Positions 34,539-40,300 of a stretch of 64,000 nt of DNA are shown here, piece after piece. The notes beneath the pieces are model-generated. The model was not told the origin of the DNA. It made no database searches and worked only from the letters and a program-made list of their open reading frames with translations. The DNA lies in NCBI RefSeq assembly GCF_050947875.1, contig NC_134569.1, forward strand, positions 41,387,777-41,451,776, read 5' to 3'. The stretch is from Dermacentor variabilis (Eukaryota; Arthropoda; Arachnida; Ixodida; Ixodidae). A program made the translations under genes and the position numbers. Each line of letters begins with the position of its first letter. Position 1 is the first letter of the stretch.

Positions 34539-35615
34539 GCACCTTTATCTGCACCTTTATCAGGCCCTTAAGTAGCAAATCAAAGGTTTCAAATTACTGA
34601 CAAGCATTCAAGGGTTCTTTCTCAACTAGCCAGCGGAACAGCTTCTAACGTAACTCACACAATTCCAACTACTGTATTCAATGACTCACTTAACACACTC
34701 GATAACATTGTTGAAAATCAATTATCACTGTGCCAGACTACCACAACAAAAGACAAGGCGAGCTTAGCCGAACTTATCTAGTAAAGCATGATTTATAGGA
34801 ATACGACAATATTTAAAGTAAAAAAGCTAACAAACACTTTAATGTTGCCGTTTCACCGGGCACACGCGATAAGGCAAAGATATGAAACGCTGTAGAATTC
34901 CTAGAATACTCAGCGCAGCCAACCTCAATGTTCCATATCAAAGTTTGCGAAGACGTAGCTGCGAGCCTGCCCAATGACTAGCAAACACTGCATCCCGATA
35001 ACCGAAACAACCGGCACGGTCATTTGCGGTGTTCGCAAGTTCTCGCATATTCGCTTAAATGTCCAAATGAAAAGAAAACCCTGATGGATTAGCCCGTCGG
35101 AAAGTTTTAGTAACGTAAAATGCATAAACATGCAAGTGCGTTAATTCTACTAAATGCTACACGGCTTCAATACTCGCCAGGTAACTATCGAACCGCGCCA
35201 CCACAGGCATACTAGGCGAGTGGACTGCCGATCGAGTGCTCGCTCACTAACTTAAAACAGGTCAAATACTGCGCTGCAGGTTATCATAGATTAGCAATAA
35301 CATAAATTAGCAGCCAGAGGAGTGAAATGTTAACTGGCTGAGAGGTCTAACGGGATCCGTAATGCAGAAACGCCGCTCGGGAGCACCGCGGTATGGAGGC
35401 ATCTCTCGCTCTGCAACCGTTGCGCTGCAGCCCTTTTCGTTTGCAGGATTGAAACTACACTGGACCATGCTAGCACCAGTGCAGCTGAATTCTGTAGAAA
35501 GAGCCACGTGCCTATTGATATAAATATTAAGCCTAATACAGCCCATGTAGCCGCTCGACGCGAAACTGCTCGTGCAAAAGAGCCTTACCTCATCGAAGAT
35601 TTGTCTCGTGAGCAT
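614..35615 (-). CDS. ANKRD28: Ankyrin-repeat PP6 regulatory subunit, multi-exon, 3' part outside window
   Basis: The joined minus-strand exons encode consecutive ankyrin repeats in the same order and register as vertebrate ANKRD28/44/52, scaffold subunits that link the PP6 catalytic subunit and SAPS subunits to substrates. Exons in transcript order are 35615-35589 (start, probable), 32379-32146, 24335-24135, 20637-20485, 1927-1724 and 902-614. All internal junctions up to the last are phase 0, and the joined frame has no stop over about 369 codons. Diagnostic blocks are [35 protein letters not shown] and [13 protein letters not shown] [16 protein letters not shown]. The repeats visible correspond to the N-terminal third of the roughly 1,050-residue family. 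Introns reach 18.6 kb and are full of transposons. Orthology to ANKRD28 rather than ANKRD44 or ANKRD52 is not separable here; ticks probably have one gene for all three. The remaining exons lie left of position 1. Confidence 0.9.
903..1723. other. Intron of ankyrin gene, no feature seen
   Basis: This is the 821-bp interval between two ankyrin exons on the minus strand. It is AT-rich with no long open frame, and I recognised no repeat in it. Confidence 0.7.
1724..1927 (-). CDS. ANKRD28: Ankyrin gene exon
   Basis: A 68-codon exon with acceptor CTTCTTGGCAG and donor CAG|GTGAGC, phase 0 on both sides. It encodes [20 protein letters not shown], then a second repeat with [18 protein letters not shown]. 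These match the ANKRD28 repeats that read YTPLHAAASSG and YGNTPLHVACYNGQD. The exon joins in frame to 20485-20637 upstream and 614-902 downstream. Confidence 0.93.
2046..2260 (-). mobile_element. LINE 3'-end fragment
   Basis: The plus strand starts with an ATC/CATCAT run and continues with a diverged version of sequence seen at 42203-42425 and 49452-50228. The (ATGATG)n tail belongs to a minus-strand non-LTR element, of which only the last coding and tail part remains. Family assignment is by similarity within the window. Confidence 0.45.
2328..3179. mobile_element. piggyBac-type MITE
   Basis: The left edge is TTAA followed by CCCTTTCAGGGTC. The right edge, GACCCCGAGTGGGTTAC, is its approximate inverted complement, with a degenerate TTAA (TTAC). 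The interior has no transposase. A diverged second copy of the interior lies at about 57600-58440; both share the blocks around GATTACGCTAT, ATGAATAAACAGT and the TATGGTAAATT tail. The TTAA target and short TIR point to mobilisation by a piggyBac transposase. Confidence 0.6.
3860..4098 (-). mobile_element. Ruka-like tRNA-derived SINE
   Basis: The minus strand reads from the CCGCCGTGG head through A and B box sequences to a TAATAATAAT tail. A 13-bp target duplication, AATCTGCCCAACA, flanks it at 3847-3859 and 4099-4111, so both ends are fixed. The sequence matches the copy at 60811-61054 over its whole length. Confidence 0.9.
6473..6673. repeat. Duplicated GC-rich palindromic motif
   Basis: A segment of about 42 bp ending GCGCGCCCGGGTAGCACA occurs at 6473-6514 and again at 6632-6673 with very few differences. 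The core CCCGGGTAGCGCGCCCGGG contains two CCCGGG sites. The surrounding 5990-6870 is unusually GC-rich and may be part of an old solo LTR, but I could not find its ends. Confidence 0.6.
7062..8833. mobile_element. TIR element (MITE), SINE-interrupted
   Basis: The left end TTAAAGAGACCCTGAAACG is matched in inverse by CGTTTCAGTGGCTCTTTAA at the right end. No transposase frame is visible inside. A SINE occupies 7405-7634, and a small hairpin (TAAAGTCCCTC / GAGGGACCTTA) sits at about 8103-8135. A matching end fragment, CAGGGTCCCTTTAA, appears at about 41247. Confidence 0.65.
7405..7634 (-). mobile_element. Ruka-like SINE
   Basis: The same family and orientation as 3860-4098, with the conserved CACCTGGGGTTCTTTAACGT block and a tRNA-like head ending CTATGGCGGGT. 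The target duplication is not clear. It is nested inside the TIR element 7062-8833, so it is the younger insertion. Confidence 0.85.
9961..10620. repeat. GC-rich diverged minisatellite with higher-order unit
   Basis: About seventeen diverged units of roughly 37-40 bp, each resembling GCAGTCCGAGGTGCCGACGC followed by GCGAAATGCCTAGCC. Three units form a better conserved block: GCGCAATGTG at 10041 and GCGCGATGTG at 10151 begin near-identical 110-bp stretches. CpG is frequent, in contrast to the AT-rich surroundings. The open frames read through it are by-products of the repeat. Confidence 0.85.
10956..13724 (-). mobile_element. piggyBac DNA transposon
   Basis: The element is flanked by TTAA at 10952-10955 and 13725-13728. 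Its termini are inverted repeats, CTCTTTCCTTATCACAG on the left and CCGTGGTAAGGAAAGAG on the right. It carries a transposase gene on the minus strand (13508 to 11655). The total of about 2.8 kb is normal for an autonomous piggyBac element. Long AT-rich sequence between 11000 and 11650 separates the gene from the left terminus. Confidence 0.93.
11655..13508 (-). pseudogene. piggyBac transposase with one intron and five in-frame stops
   Basis: Exon 1 (13508-13321) is an acidic Ser/Asp-rich leader starting [13 protein letters not shown] 96-bp intron (13320-13225) has donor AG|GTAAGT and acceptor TTTATAG and joins in phase 2. Exon 2 carries the PGBD-type catalytic domain with three aspartate contexts, [18 protein letters not shown] and [10 protein letters not shown]. 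It ends in a cysteine-rich zinc ribbon, NCKKCYEE through [10 protein letters not shown] to NCFGDWH, just before the stop at 11655-11657. The frame is uninterrupted by indels but contains stops at 12759 (TAG), 12603 (TAG), 12246 (TGA), 12042 (TAG) and 11817 (TAG). The gene is therefore dead unless readthrough occurs, and the element probably came from a single donor copy decaying by point mutation. Confidence 0.9.
13928..15259. mobile_element. TIR element (MITE) carrying an ORF
   Basis: The ends TTAAAGGGACACTAAAGGTTAC and GTAACCTTTAGTGTCCCTTTAA are inverted repeats. The interior is GC-rich between 14040 and 14900, and no transposase motifs were found. The family is related at its tips to the shorter element at 33727-34235. 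A 122-codon plus-strand frame at 14497-14865 is the longest in it. Confidence 0.8.
14497..14865 (+). CDS. Unidentified ORF inside a TIR element
   Basis: This is a 122-residue frame. Its second half, from an internal methionine ([19 protein letters not shown]), has mixed-charge, protein-like composition. I recognise no domain, and there is no clear Kozak or splice context. It could be a captured gene fragment, a relic of the element's own protein, or chance in a GC-rich segment. The opposite strand is also open, which weakens the case. Confidence 0.2.
   Translation: MSFPALPPGAATIPQTPAQDAHKLVLHSMTLTSTLVAMDPDTDRLARDGGINFSDLSTDKRDLLLRARTAGVVVYYDGGLDTGSPERESNEGFPRHHMDVAFSLLVPNESFASQQNPHSTTR
16200..16800. 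repeat. Degenerate tandem repeat, unit about 155-180 bp
   Basis: Four diverged units share a core of GCCGCGC, then GTTAGCGAAA-AGCAGCTCGGC, then a GTGACGCA block. The core GTTAGCGAAA or its variants starts at about 16221, 16376, 16556 and 16723. Similarity is moderate, so the array is old. No function is evident. Confidence 0.6.
17947..20166 (-). mobile_element. Tigger/pogo DNA transposon
   Basis: TA target duplications lie at 17945-17946 and 20167-20168. The termini are inverted repeats starting CAGTCGACTCCCG. Both sub-terminal regions contain further AATTAA/CTTCGAATTA motifs typical of this group. The total of about 2.2 kb encloses one transposase gene on the minus strand. It looks recently active because the ends are well matched and the gene has a single lesion. 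Confidence 0.93.
18070..19579 (-). pseudogene. Tigger-like (CENP-B/DDE) transposase with one frameshift
   Basis: The start is [20 protein letters not shown], a psq/CENP-B N-terminal helix-turn-helix; a second Tc5-type HTH follows ([22 protein letters not shown]). The DDE core has [21 protein letters not shown] and [12 protein letters not shown]. Near 18625-18640 the frame shifts by one base, and the second frame continues [11 protein letters not shown] through an acidic tail to QSKMIDYFS and stop at 18070. QSKMIDYF fits the PCNA-interaction box pattern Qxx[ILM]xx[FY][FY] known at the C-terminus of pogo transposases. Apart from the shift there are no stops. A sequencing or assembly error could be the cause, in which case the gene would be intact. 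Confidence 0.9.
20340..20430 (-). mobile_element. Ruka-like SINE fragment
   Basis: This segment retains a diverged TTCTTTAAAACGCATCTAAA-type block that matches the central part of the SINE copies elsewhere. The tRNA head is gone. It lies about 50 bp from the ankyrin exon at 20485-20637. Confidence 0.4.
20485..20637 (-). CDS. ANKRD28: Ankyrin gene exon
   Basis: A 51-codon exon with acceptor TACCTTCTCCAG and donor GAC|GTATGT, phase 0 at both ends. It encodes [20 protein letters not shown] followed by [20 protein letters not shown]. The family counterpart reads [20 protein letters not shown], which is among the most recognisable blocks of ANKRD28/44/52. Confidence 0.94.
20638..24134. other. Intron of ankyrin gene
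   Basis: It contains the inverted-LTR unit at 21051-22534. The remainder (20638-21046, 22539-24134) is AT-rich with no gene. Traces such as TATGTCGATATAACAAAG at about 23008 and CAGCAGAATCTCAGTGATA at about 23294 resemble edges of decayed pogo-type MITEs but could not be paired. A C-run at 23810-23828 is simple sequence. Confidence 0.65.
21051..22534. mobile_element. Unit with LTR-like arms in inverted orientation
   Basis: The left arm (21051 to about 21197) begins TGTGGGAA and ends CCCCACA. It is followed at once by TTGGCGCCCGTAACATGG, which resembles a retroelement primer-binding site. The right arm, read on the minus strand from 22534, begins TGTGGGAATGACG and matches the left arm over roughly 130-140 bp, including GCAGCAGGCCCCAGTCC and CATGTCACTTTGTCCTCCA (with small indels). 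ATAT flanks the whole unit at 21047-21050 and 22535-22538. The interior is GC-rich with short broken frames and no pol motifs. It is either a non-autonomous LTR element with one inverted LTR or a foldback transposon that resembles one. Confidence 0.7.
24135..24335 (-). CDS. ANKRD28: Ankyrin gene exon
   Basis: A 67-codon exon with acceptor TTTGTCTTGCAG and donor CCG|GTAAGT, phase 0 at both ends. It encodes [20 protein letters not shown] and then [20 protein letters not shown]. The family counterpart reads [20 protein letters not shown] followed by TPLHIAAANKAVKCAE. Confidence 0.94.
25010..25744 (-). pseudogene. Pogo-like transposase lacking the DDE core
   Basis: From the ATG at 25744 the protein starts [20 protein letters not shown], an N-terminal HTH with [20 protein letters not shown]. 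After a one-base shift near 25590, the frame reads [19 protein letters not shown], the beginning of the second HTH. It then jumps straight to [19 protein letters not shown], the segment that follows the catalytic domain, so about 300-350 residues of DDE domain are missing. The acidic tail ends [13 protein letters not shown], which keeps a PCNA-box-like motif. The left terminus CAGTGCAGTCCACTTATAAC is at 24797; no matching right terminus was found. Confidence 0.8.
26375..26655. repeat. Two-copy diverged direct repeat, spacing about 182 bp
   Basis: The block GGTTTTGTGATGTCACGTGG with GGCAGGTGAAGCGG and TTTTGACCAATAGACGAG recurs as GGTTTTCGTGACATCACGTG, GACAGGTGAAGTGC and TTTTTGACCAATCGAGGAG. 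Each copy includes a CACGTG E-box and a CCAAT motif (GACCAAT). The block is probably part of a transposon interior. Confidence 0.55.
27437..27492. repeat. Twin 18-bp direct repeat
   Basis: CTAGGTTTAGACCTACAT and CTAGGTTTAGACCTAGAG stand side by side. Each half is partly self-complementary. The segment AGATCTTTTAGATCT follows immediately. Confidence 0.6.
27639..28737 (-). mobile_element. Internally deleted pogo-type element
   Basis: TA target duplications lie at 27637-27638 and 28738-28739. The inverted termini are CAGTGAAACCTCATTAAACC and GGTTTAACGAGGTTTTACTG. The minus strand keeps an N-terminal HTH remnant ([20 protein letters not shown], near 28357-28136) and, towards the left end, a C-terminal remnant ([20 protein letters not shown]). 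The catalytic domain is absent, which explains the size of 1.1 kb. Confidence 0.85.
29623..29667 (-). CDS. ANKRD28: Candidate 45-nt cassette microexon of ankyrin gene
   Basis: The minus strand reads CTCTGCTTTTCTTGTAG, then 45 nt encoding [15 protein letters not shown], then GTAAGTGTAG. Both splice sites are near-consensus, the length is a multiple of three, and the flanking exons are both phase 0 here. Inclusion would add 15 residues between GYE and KTVEVLL, inside an ankyrin repeat. The vertebrate proteins have no such insert that I recall. It may be an alternative exon or a pair of chance splice-like sites. Confidence 0.4.
30016..30964. mobile_element. TIR element, CACCAGG family
   Basis: The left end TTAAAGGATCCCTCACCAGG and right end CCTGGTGAGGGGCCCTAAAA are inverted repeats. 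The first 200 bp match 60787-61200, a second copy split by a SINE. A detached right end (CTGGTGAGGGGTCCTTTAA) occurs at about 33711-33730. Confidence 0.75.
30967..31172 (-). pseudogene. Unidentified coding-like fragment
   Basis: From an ATG at 31172 the minus strand encodes a stop-free stretch including [20 protein letters not shown] and later [20 protein letters not shown]. It stays open until it runs into the TIR element at 30964. The composition, with many Cys and His and few low-complexity runs, looks like a real protein. I do not recognise the family. It may be an exon remnant or retrocopy truncated by the element. Confidence 0.35.
32146..32379 (-). CDS. ANKRD28: Ankyrin gene exon (first ankyrin repeats), GC donor
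   Basis: A 78-codon exon that begins [20 protein letters not shown]; vertebrate homologues have PSLVQAIFNGD at the same place, right after a short start exon. It continues [20 protein letters not shown] to ASGYE. The downstream boundary is GAG|GCAAGT, a near-perfect GC-type donor; no suitable GT donor preserves the homology. The acceptor is GTGTGAAG. Confidence 0.92.
32468..32679 (-). mobile_element. Ruka-like SINE, strongly diverged
   Basis: It keeps the order of the family landmarks on the minus strand: a head ending near TATGGCAGGT, the CTCGTGCTCAGCAGC segment, and the CACCACCTGGAGTTCTAAAA block. Many substitutions indicate an old copy. Confidence 0.65.
33105..33420 (+). mobile_element. 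Ruka-like SINE, diverged and enlarged
   Basis: It starts with GCTAAGCACGAGGTCACAG and a B-box-like ATTCAAATCCCAGCCG. It ends with TTTTAAAGAACTCCAGGTAG and the GTTAAAACCCACAACTTAAT tail. About 80 bp of extra or highly diverged sequence lies between head and tail. Confidence 0.5.
33727..34235. mobile_element. Short TIR element (MITE)
   Basis: The ends are TTAAAGGGACACTAAAGAAA and CTCTTTAGTGTCCCTTTAA, with the same outer tip as the 13928-15259 element. At 509 bp it has no coding capacity. Confidence 0.8.
34472..34537. repeat. (TA)n microsatellite
   Basis: An uninterrupted AT dinucleotide run of about 66 bp. The apparent YIYI protein across it is an artefact. Confidence 0.95.
35589..35615 (-). 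CDS. ANKRD28: Probable start exon of ankyrin gene
   Basis: An ATG at 35615 encodes MLTRQIFDE, followed by the donor GAG|GTAAGG in phase 0. Joined to the next exon it reads ...[12 protein letters not shown], matching the short N-terminus LRD-QPSLVQAIF of vertebrate ANKRD28. The position next to the COASY 5' end makes sense as a divergent gene start. Upstream sequence is presumed 5' UTR. Confidence 0.6.
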
Positions 35616-36310
35616 TTCACCCACCACACCAACACGTTAACAACTTAACCACAAACTTAAACGGGAAGGCATCTTGTTTGCGTCGCCTCATTAACCAGTC
35701 TACTCGGATGCTCGTAGACGCGTTATTGAAAATATTGTATTTTTAAAGGTAAAAACAAGAGGGCGGTCTAAGCGGCCCTATCGGATGAACTAGCTGCGCA
35801 GTGAAAATACCTAGGTCACTCTACCAGCATTTTACCACCAGTCGCAACTTACAAAGCGCGGATATTTTCCCGTCGACATTCCTTACCACTACACCGCTAC
35901 ACCTACACCACTATTAGCGCTGCAGAACAACCAATGGGTTGTCTTGCAGCGCCACTTTTTAAAAGCTGCTCAGGCAAGATAGTGACGGCTAAATCGAGAA
36001 CTATGGAAACATAGGCGCGGAGCATCACGTAGGAGAAGGAGATGTGAGTTTATTTAATACGTATTATGCATTTGGGCAAGACTGAGCCATACGAGCCATT
36101 GCCTGAACGGAAGCAGGAAGCACGTGGTATGACAGGGCACGGGGCGCACGTCCTCCACACCCTCGTATCCTCTTCCACACGCAGGGGAGAAGGATTCGCG
36201 AAATGCGGCTGCCGTCGCTGAGCTATGTTTTCTGTGGTTTGCGCTGTGTTTCCTTGTAGGTTTCCTTAAGCGTAAGTACAATTCAAAGTGGACCACATCT
36301 ACAATATTAA
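35616..36310. promoter_or_regulatory. Shared divergent promoter region (ankyrin gene / COASY)
   Basis: The two genes are transcribed away from each other from this interval. No TATA box is convincing at a useful position on either strand. A CACGTG E-box lies at about 36121 and GC-rich patches occur around 36010-36190. The start sites cannot be fixed from sequence. Confidence 0.5.
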
Positions 36311-36765
36311 GGTAAGTAGCTCCTACTGGACGAGTGTGAACTGCTGCAGTCTGTAGGTATTTTGTAATTAGATTCTTTCGTATCTCGTTTTCAATCATGC
36401 ATGCTTTCAGGCTGCTCGTCTAGCATTGCGCATCATACAGCTGTTTTTTTATCAAGGTATTGTAGTATTTACCAGCCGTAATATTGCAAAATACATCGCC
36501 GCACGCCATCAGTAAAGTCATAAGTGGCTGTCCAATTTCACAAAGTAACTTTAATTGTTTGTATGTAACAAACAATCCCTGTAACAACATTTAATTTGGT
36601 GCGACATTTATGCGCTCTACTGCCCCCCCCCCCCTTTCTTTTTTGCGCCTTATGATTTCCACTTTCTTTTTTCAGGTCTCGGCAAGAAATTTCAGCTATA
36701 TTGAGTTGGGTTTATGCAAAAGGAAAGTCCACTGACATCCTAAAAGAATCGCCTTGAGGCCTGCC
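36200..36765 (+). other. COASY: COASY 5' UTR with an intron
   Basis: AAG|GTAAGT at 36311/36312 is a consensus donor. CTTTCTTTTTTCAG ending at 36675 is a strong acceptor with a long pyrimidine tract. Splicing 36312-36675 would place exon 2 directly upstream of the ATG at 36766, with 90 nt of leader. The 5' limit given is approximate. Confidence 0.5.
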
Positions 36766-37396
36766 ATGTTTCAGACAGGTCTCCTAATTTTGACCTCATC
36801 GCCTAGGATCTTGACATCAAATGTATCTGCCTATTTAAAGGCTGCGAAGAACTTCGTTAACAAAACTTTATACATTAAGCTTGAGCCCAACCAGCACCAC
36901 TTGTGGCCTGTCCAACAACCTGTTTTCACACCTTCAGAGCTGTCCCAACTACGAAAGCTCATTCCAGACATCTATTTTAAGGCAGCTGGAGTGTGCGCGC
37001 ATCTTGACATCAGAGTTCTCCAAAGTTGCTTCAAGGATCCTGCTCGTAAGGAGAATCACTTGAAGCCATCTTTTGACATTGTGCTGACGGATGGCAGCCA
37101 TGGCCGCACCGATTTGGAGCTGTACGTTGGACACCAGTTCAACAAGAGCTGTTCGAATTTCCACTGTCTTGAGAGCAAGTTGACTGTCAACGATGCCAAT
37201 GAGGACAGCTTTAATGGCTTCAGTCACGGAAGCAATGGGGTCCAAAACAATTCCACCTTTCAGACTTTTGAAAGTGTCTGTCTTGGAGGTACCTTCGACC
37301 GCCTGCATCTTGGCCACAAGGTGTTGCTCTCAGAGGCAGTGCTGCATGCATCGGGCAAGCTTGTCGTTGGAGTGACGGATGGTGACATGTTGAAAG
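36766..37396 (+). CDS. COASY: COASY coding exon 1
   Basis: It starts at the ATG of MFQTGLLILTSSPRI, equivalent to the human VFRSGLLVLTTP start. An in-frame upstream TTG at 36754 is not a credible start. It includes the PPAT HLGH motif and ends AAAG|GTGAAT in phase 1. Confidence 0.94.
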
Positions 37397-40300
37397 GTGA
37401 ATGGTCCACTTGTCTTTGCTGTTTTCAGAACACAAGACAACTTTTGTGTTGATAGCCCAGGTGGACAGTTCTCGTAGTAATAGTGAAATATTAACATACT
37501 GCGTAAAGAATTAATAACCTGGTAGGCTGGTAAATTAGATCAGAGGGGCAAGTGGAACATGATTGGTGGATGCCACGGTAAAAGATAATCACTTAGTTGC
37601 AGGCTTTATTCACTTCCATCTTATTTGTCAACTCCTTACAGACTCTGATATTATAGCTCTGTACTGTTTTTATGCAGGAAAAATAGCATTTGACCTCCTG
37701 TAATGCATAGGTGTTATAATTGACGTTTTCTTAAAACTAAATGCAACCGTGAAATGGATAACTCAAATATTTTTGTGCTTGTCCTTGAAAGCATTTACAT
37801 TTGCAGTTTCATTTTAACTTTGACATATGCTTTGTCTATTTAGCTTAGGTGGCTTTGGGGGAAGCATATTTTTATTTATTGTGCCTTCTAGAAAAAAAAA
37901 GCATGGTGCCACATATGTTTTGCACAGTAGAGTGGACTCCGGATAAACGAAACTCGCTTAAATGGAAATGCTGGATAAATTGAACGATGGTATCAACCTT
38001 TGTTATCTACCCATAGGTTTAGTGGCAATGAACTTGGGTTACACAGGATGAATCTTTTTGTGAACTTTGGTAAACAGAACTTTCACCAACTCTACCATAT
38101 ATCTTATTGGCATATGGAAGAGGAAAAGTACGACAAACATATCAAATGGTGATGCTATGAATAGTTGATAATCAGTCCATCGGGCAGTTGCACAAAAGCT
38201 AATGCGAATTAAGGATGTCAAAGTTGCATCGGTGTTTTCATCATGAGCACTTCATTAGGCAAGTAATGATCCCTAAGGAAGAACAGAGCACTTCCCAGTG
38301 GAATCTTAGCCAGGTTGCCACTACTGCTTCATTCACACCACCAGCAATAAGAGACCTCAGATGATGCCCTTGTCACCTGCTTTAGGATGCATTTGAAGAT
38401 TATAAGGGAGAACTTTGTGGTGAAGACTATGATTCTAGGGATGAAACATAGTGCATGTTACCGTTTCCCACCGGATGGCGAGAGATGCAGTTGAAAGTGT
38501 GCAGTGCTATTTGGAATGACGGTGATAGCAGTGATTATTGAGAATCCTTTTGTGCATAAACACAACCTCATGCAAAAGAAGCATAGAAGCAGAGCACAAT
38601 GAAGTCTTCTTTTTTTTTTTTACCACAGTAATATTAAAACACTTAAAAGCTCTTTGAGTAAAATTATTGTTGGTTTTTCTGGCCTTCGGGCAAATGAAAC
38701 TTTAAATAAACAGAAAATATTTTTTTTTTGTCAATTCAAGTTTCATTTAAGCGTACTTAAGTTCTGTTTAAGAGTCGGTGATATTTCTACAATTCATGTG
38801 TATGCAAAAGTGTATTGTAATGGGGCAAGCTGTTCTTACGTAACAGTATATATGTTGATTCCTAAGAATCCAACTTTAGTGATATCTTTTTTGAAAGAAT
38901 TAAATTATAAGTGAGCTGTGTAATAAGTCTCTGACTTTCTTTTTTCTTAATCACTGGAAAATAGTTCATAGTAAACTGCGCAAAGCTTCATGTACAACCA
39001 TATTTTCATATGTGTAATCTGTGCTTCCCCTGCTTTCTTTGTTCTACAGGTAAACTGCTCTGGGAGTTGATAGAGCCAGTGGAGACGCGTATGCATGCAT
39101 TGCTAGACTTTCTGCATGACATCGACACAACACTGCACTATGACGTGACGCCCATCTACAACCCATATGGGCCAACCATTGAAGACAACGATTTGGAATG
39201 CCTGTACGTGAGCGAAGAAACAATGAAAGGAGGCAGACTGGTCAATGAGGAGCGAGCCAGGCGGGTGCGTTTCCGGCGTTTTAATGTCTGTGACCTTGTT
39301 GGTAATACAAAGGGGGGGGGGAAGACTTATGTGACCTTGAGTGGGTTGATATTTTCACCTATATTTCCTAGGGAATCTTCAAGACAGTTTAGGAAAAGCA
39401 TATTGCAAACAATGGAAAGTGACAGGACAAAGACAGAGGAAACACAGTTGTTGTCACTGTAGTCAAATCTTTCTTGCATTTCTTTTGTTAGGCGGGCCAC
39501 CTAGCTTGGCACTTGATCTGAAGAAAAGCACACAAATATCTACGGCCAGTGCAGATTACGATTTGAGAAAAAATTCAGCATCACAGGCATTTTAACGATG
39601 TTGACTATTGTAAATTATGGTCCCAGTTGATGAATGCTGTGCAGTTCATGACGCTATGATCGGCGTTAGTGAATTATCCCGACAATATTTTTTGTCATCC
39701 TTGTGTGAAAAGCACGCTTCGTTAAAAACATCAACACATAGGTATGTATGCCCTTGGCACTCGCATAAGGATATTTGTTTTTGTTGTGTGTACCAGCAAA
39801 CATCTGTCCTATTGTTACTTAGAGGTGAGACATGATAAGCAAGAGGCTGGGATCAACACACTGTGTGTTACTTTCTGAGCCTATCTTCCTATCTTATCTT
39901 TAAAAGTACCGCTCTGACCATGACATTGCCTTTGTGGAAGGAAGGCATTGACGCAAGGGCTGCTTGGTCAGTCTGTGAGATAAGCTTGTGCTTTCATCAC
40001 TGTGTCACATTCGGCCAGTGCAAGAGGAGGAAAGCCTTTGTGCAACCAGTCCTGTGCTTACCTTATCATACAATGGCAGGAAAGTGACAGAGTACAATTG
40101 AAAGATGGAACTGGGCGAGTTTGTTATGCCTTGAGAAGGAAGGTGATGCTGTAGCTGGACAAAAGAAAGGAAAGTGTAGTCCTTTTTCTTCTGTTTTTTC
40201 CTATAAAAGCACAGTTTTTTTTTACAGTGAAATGGCCTGCTTCTGTTGCTTATATCATGCTGGCGGCTATGTTGCTTATATGGCTATAGCATACTTATTG

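Larger units (their letters stand above)
32380..35588. other. First intron of ankyrin gene
   Basis: It contains two decayed SINEs, a short TIR element and a TA microsatellite. The remaining stretches, including 34540-35588, show nothing I can name. Confidence 0.6.

Noticed and set aside
34373..34600. ORF with a long Tyr-Ile repeat
   Set aside because: It is the translation of the TA microsatellite at 34472-34537.
36754..36765. Upstream TTG as COASY start
   Set aside because: The ATG at 36766 matches the start of homologues; TTG initiation is not expected in an animal.
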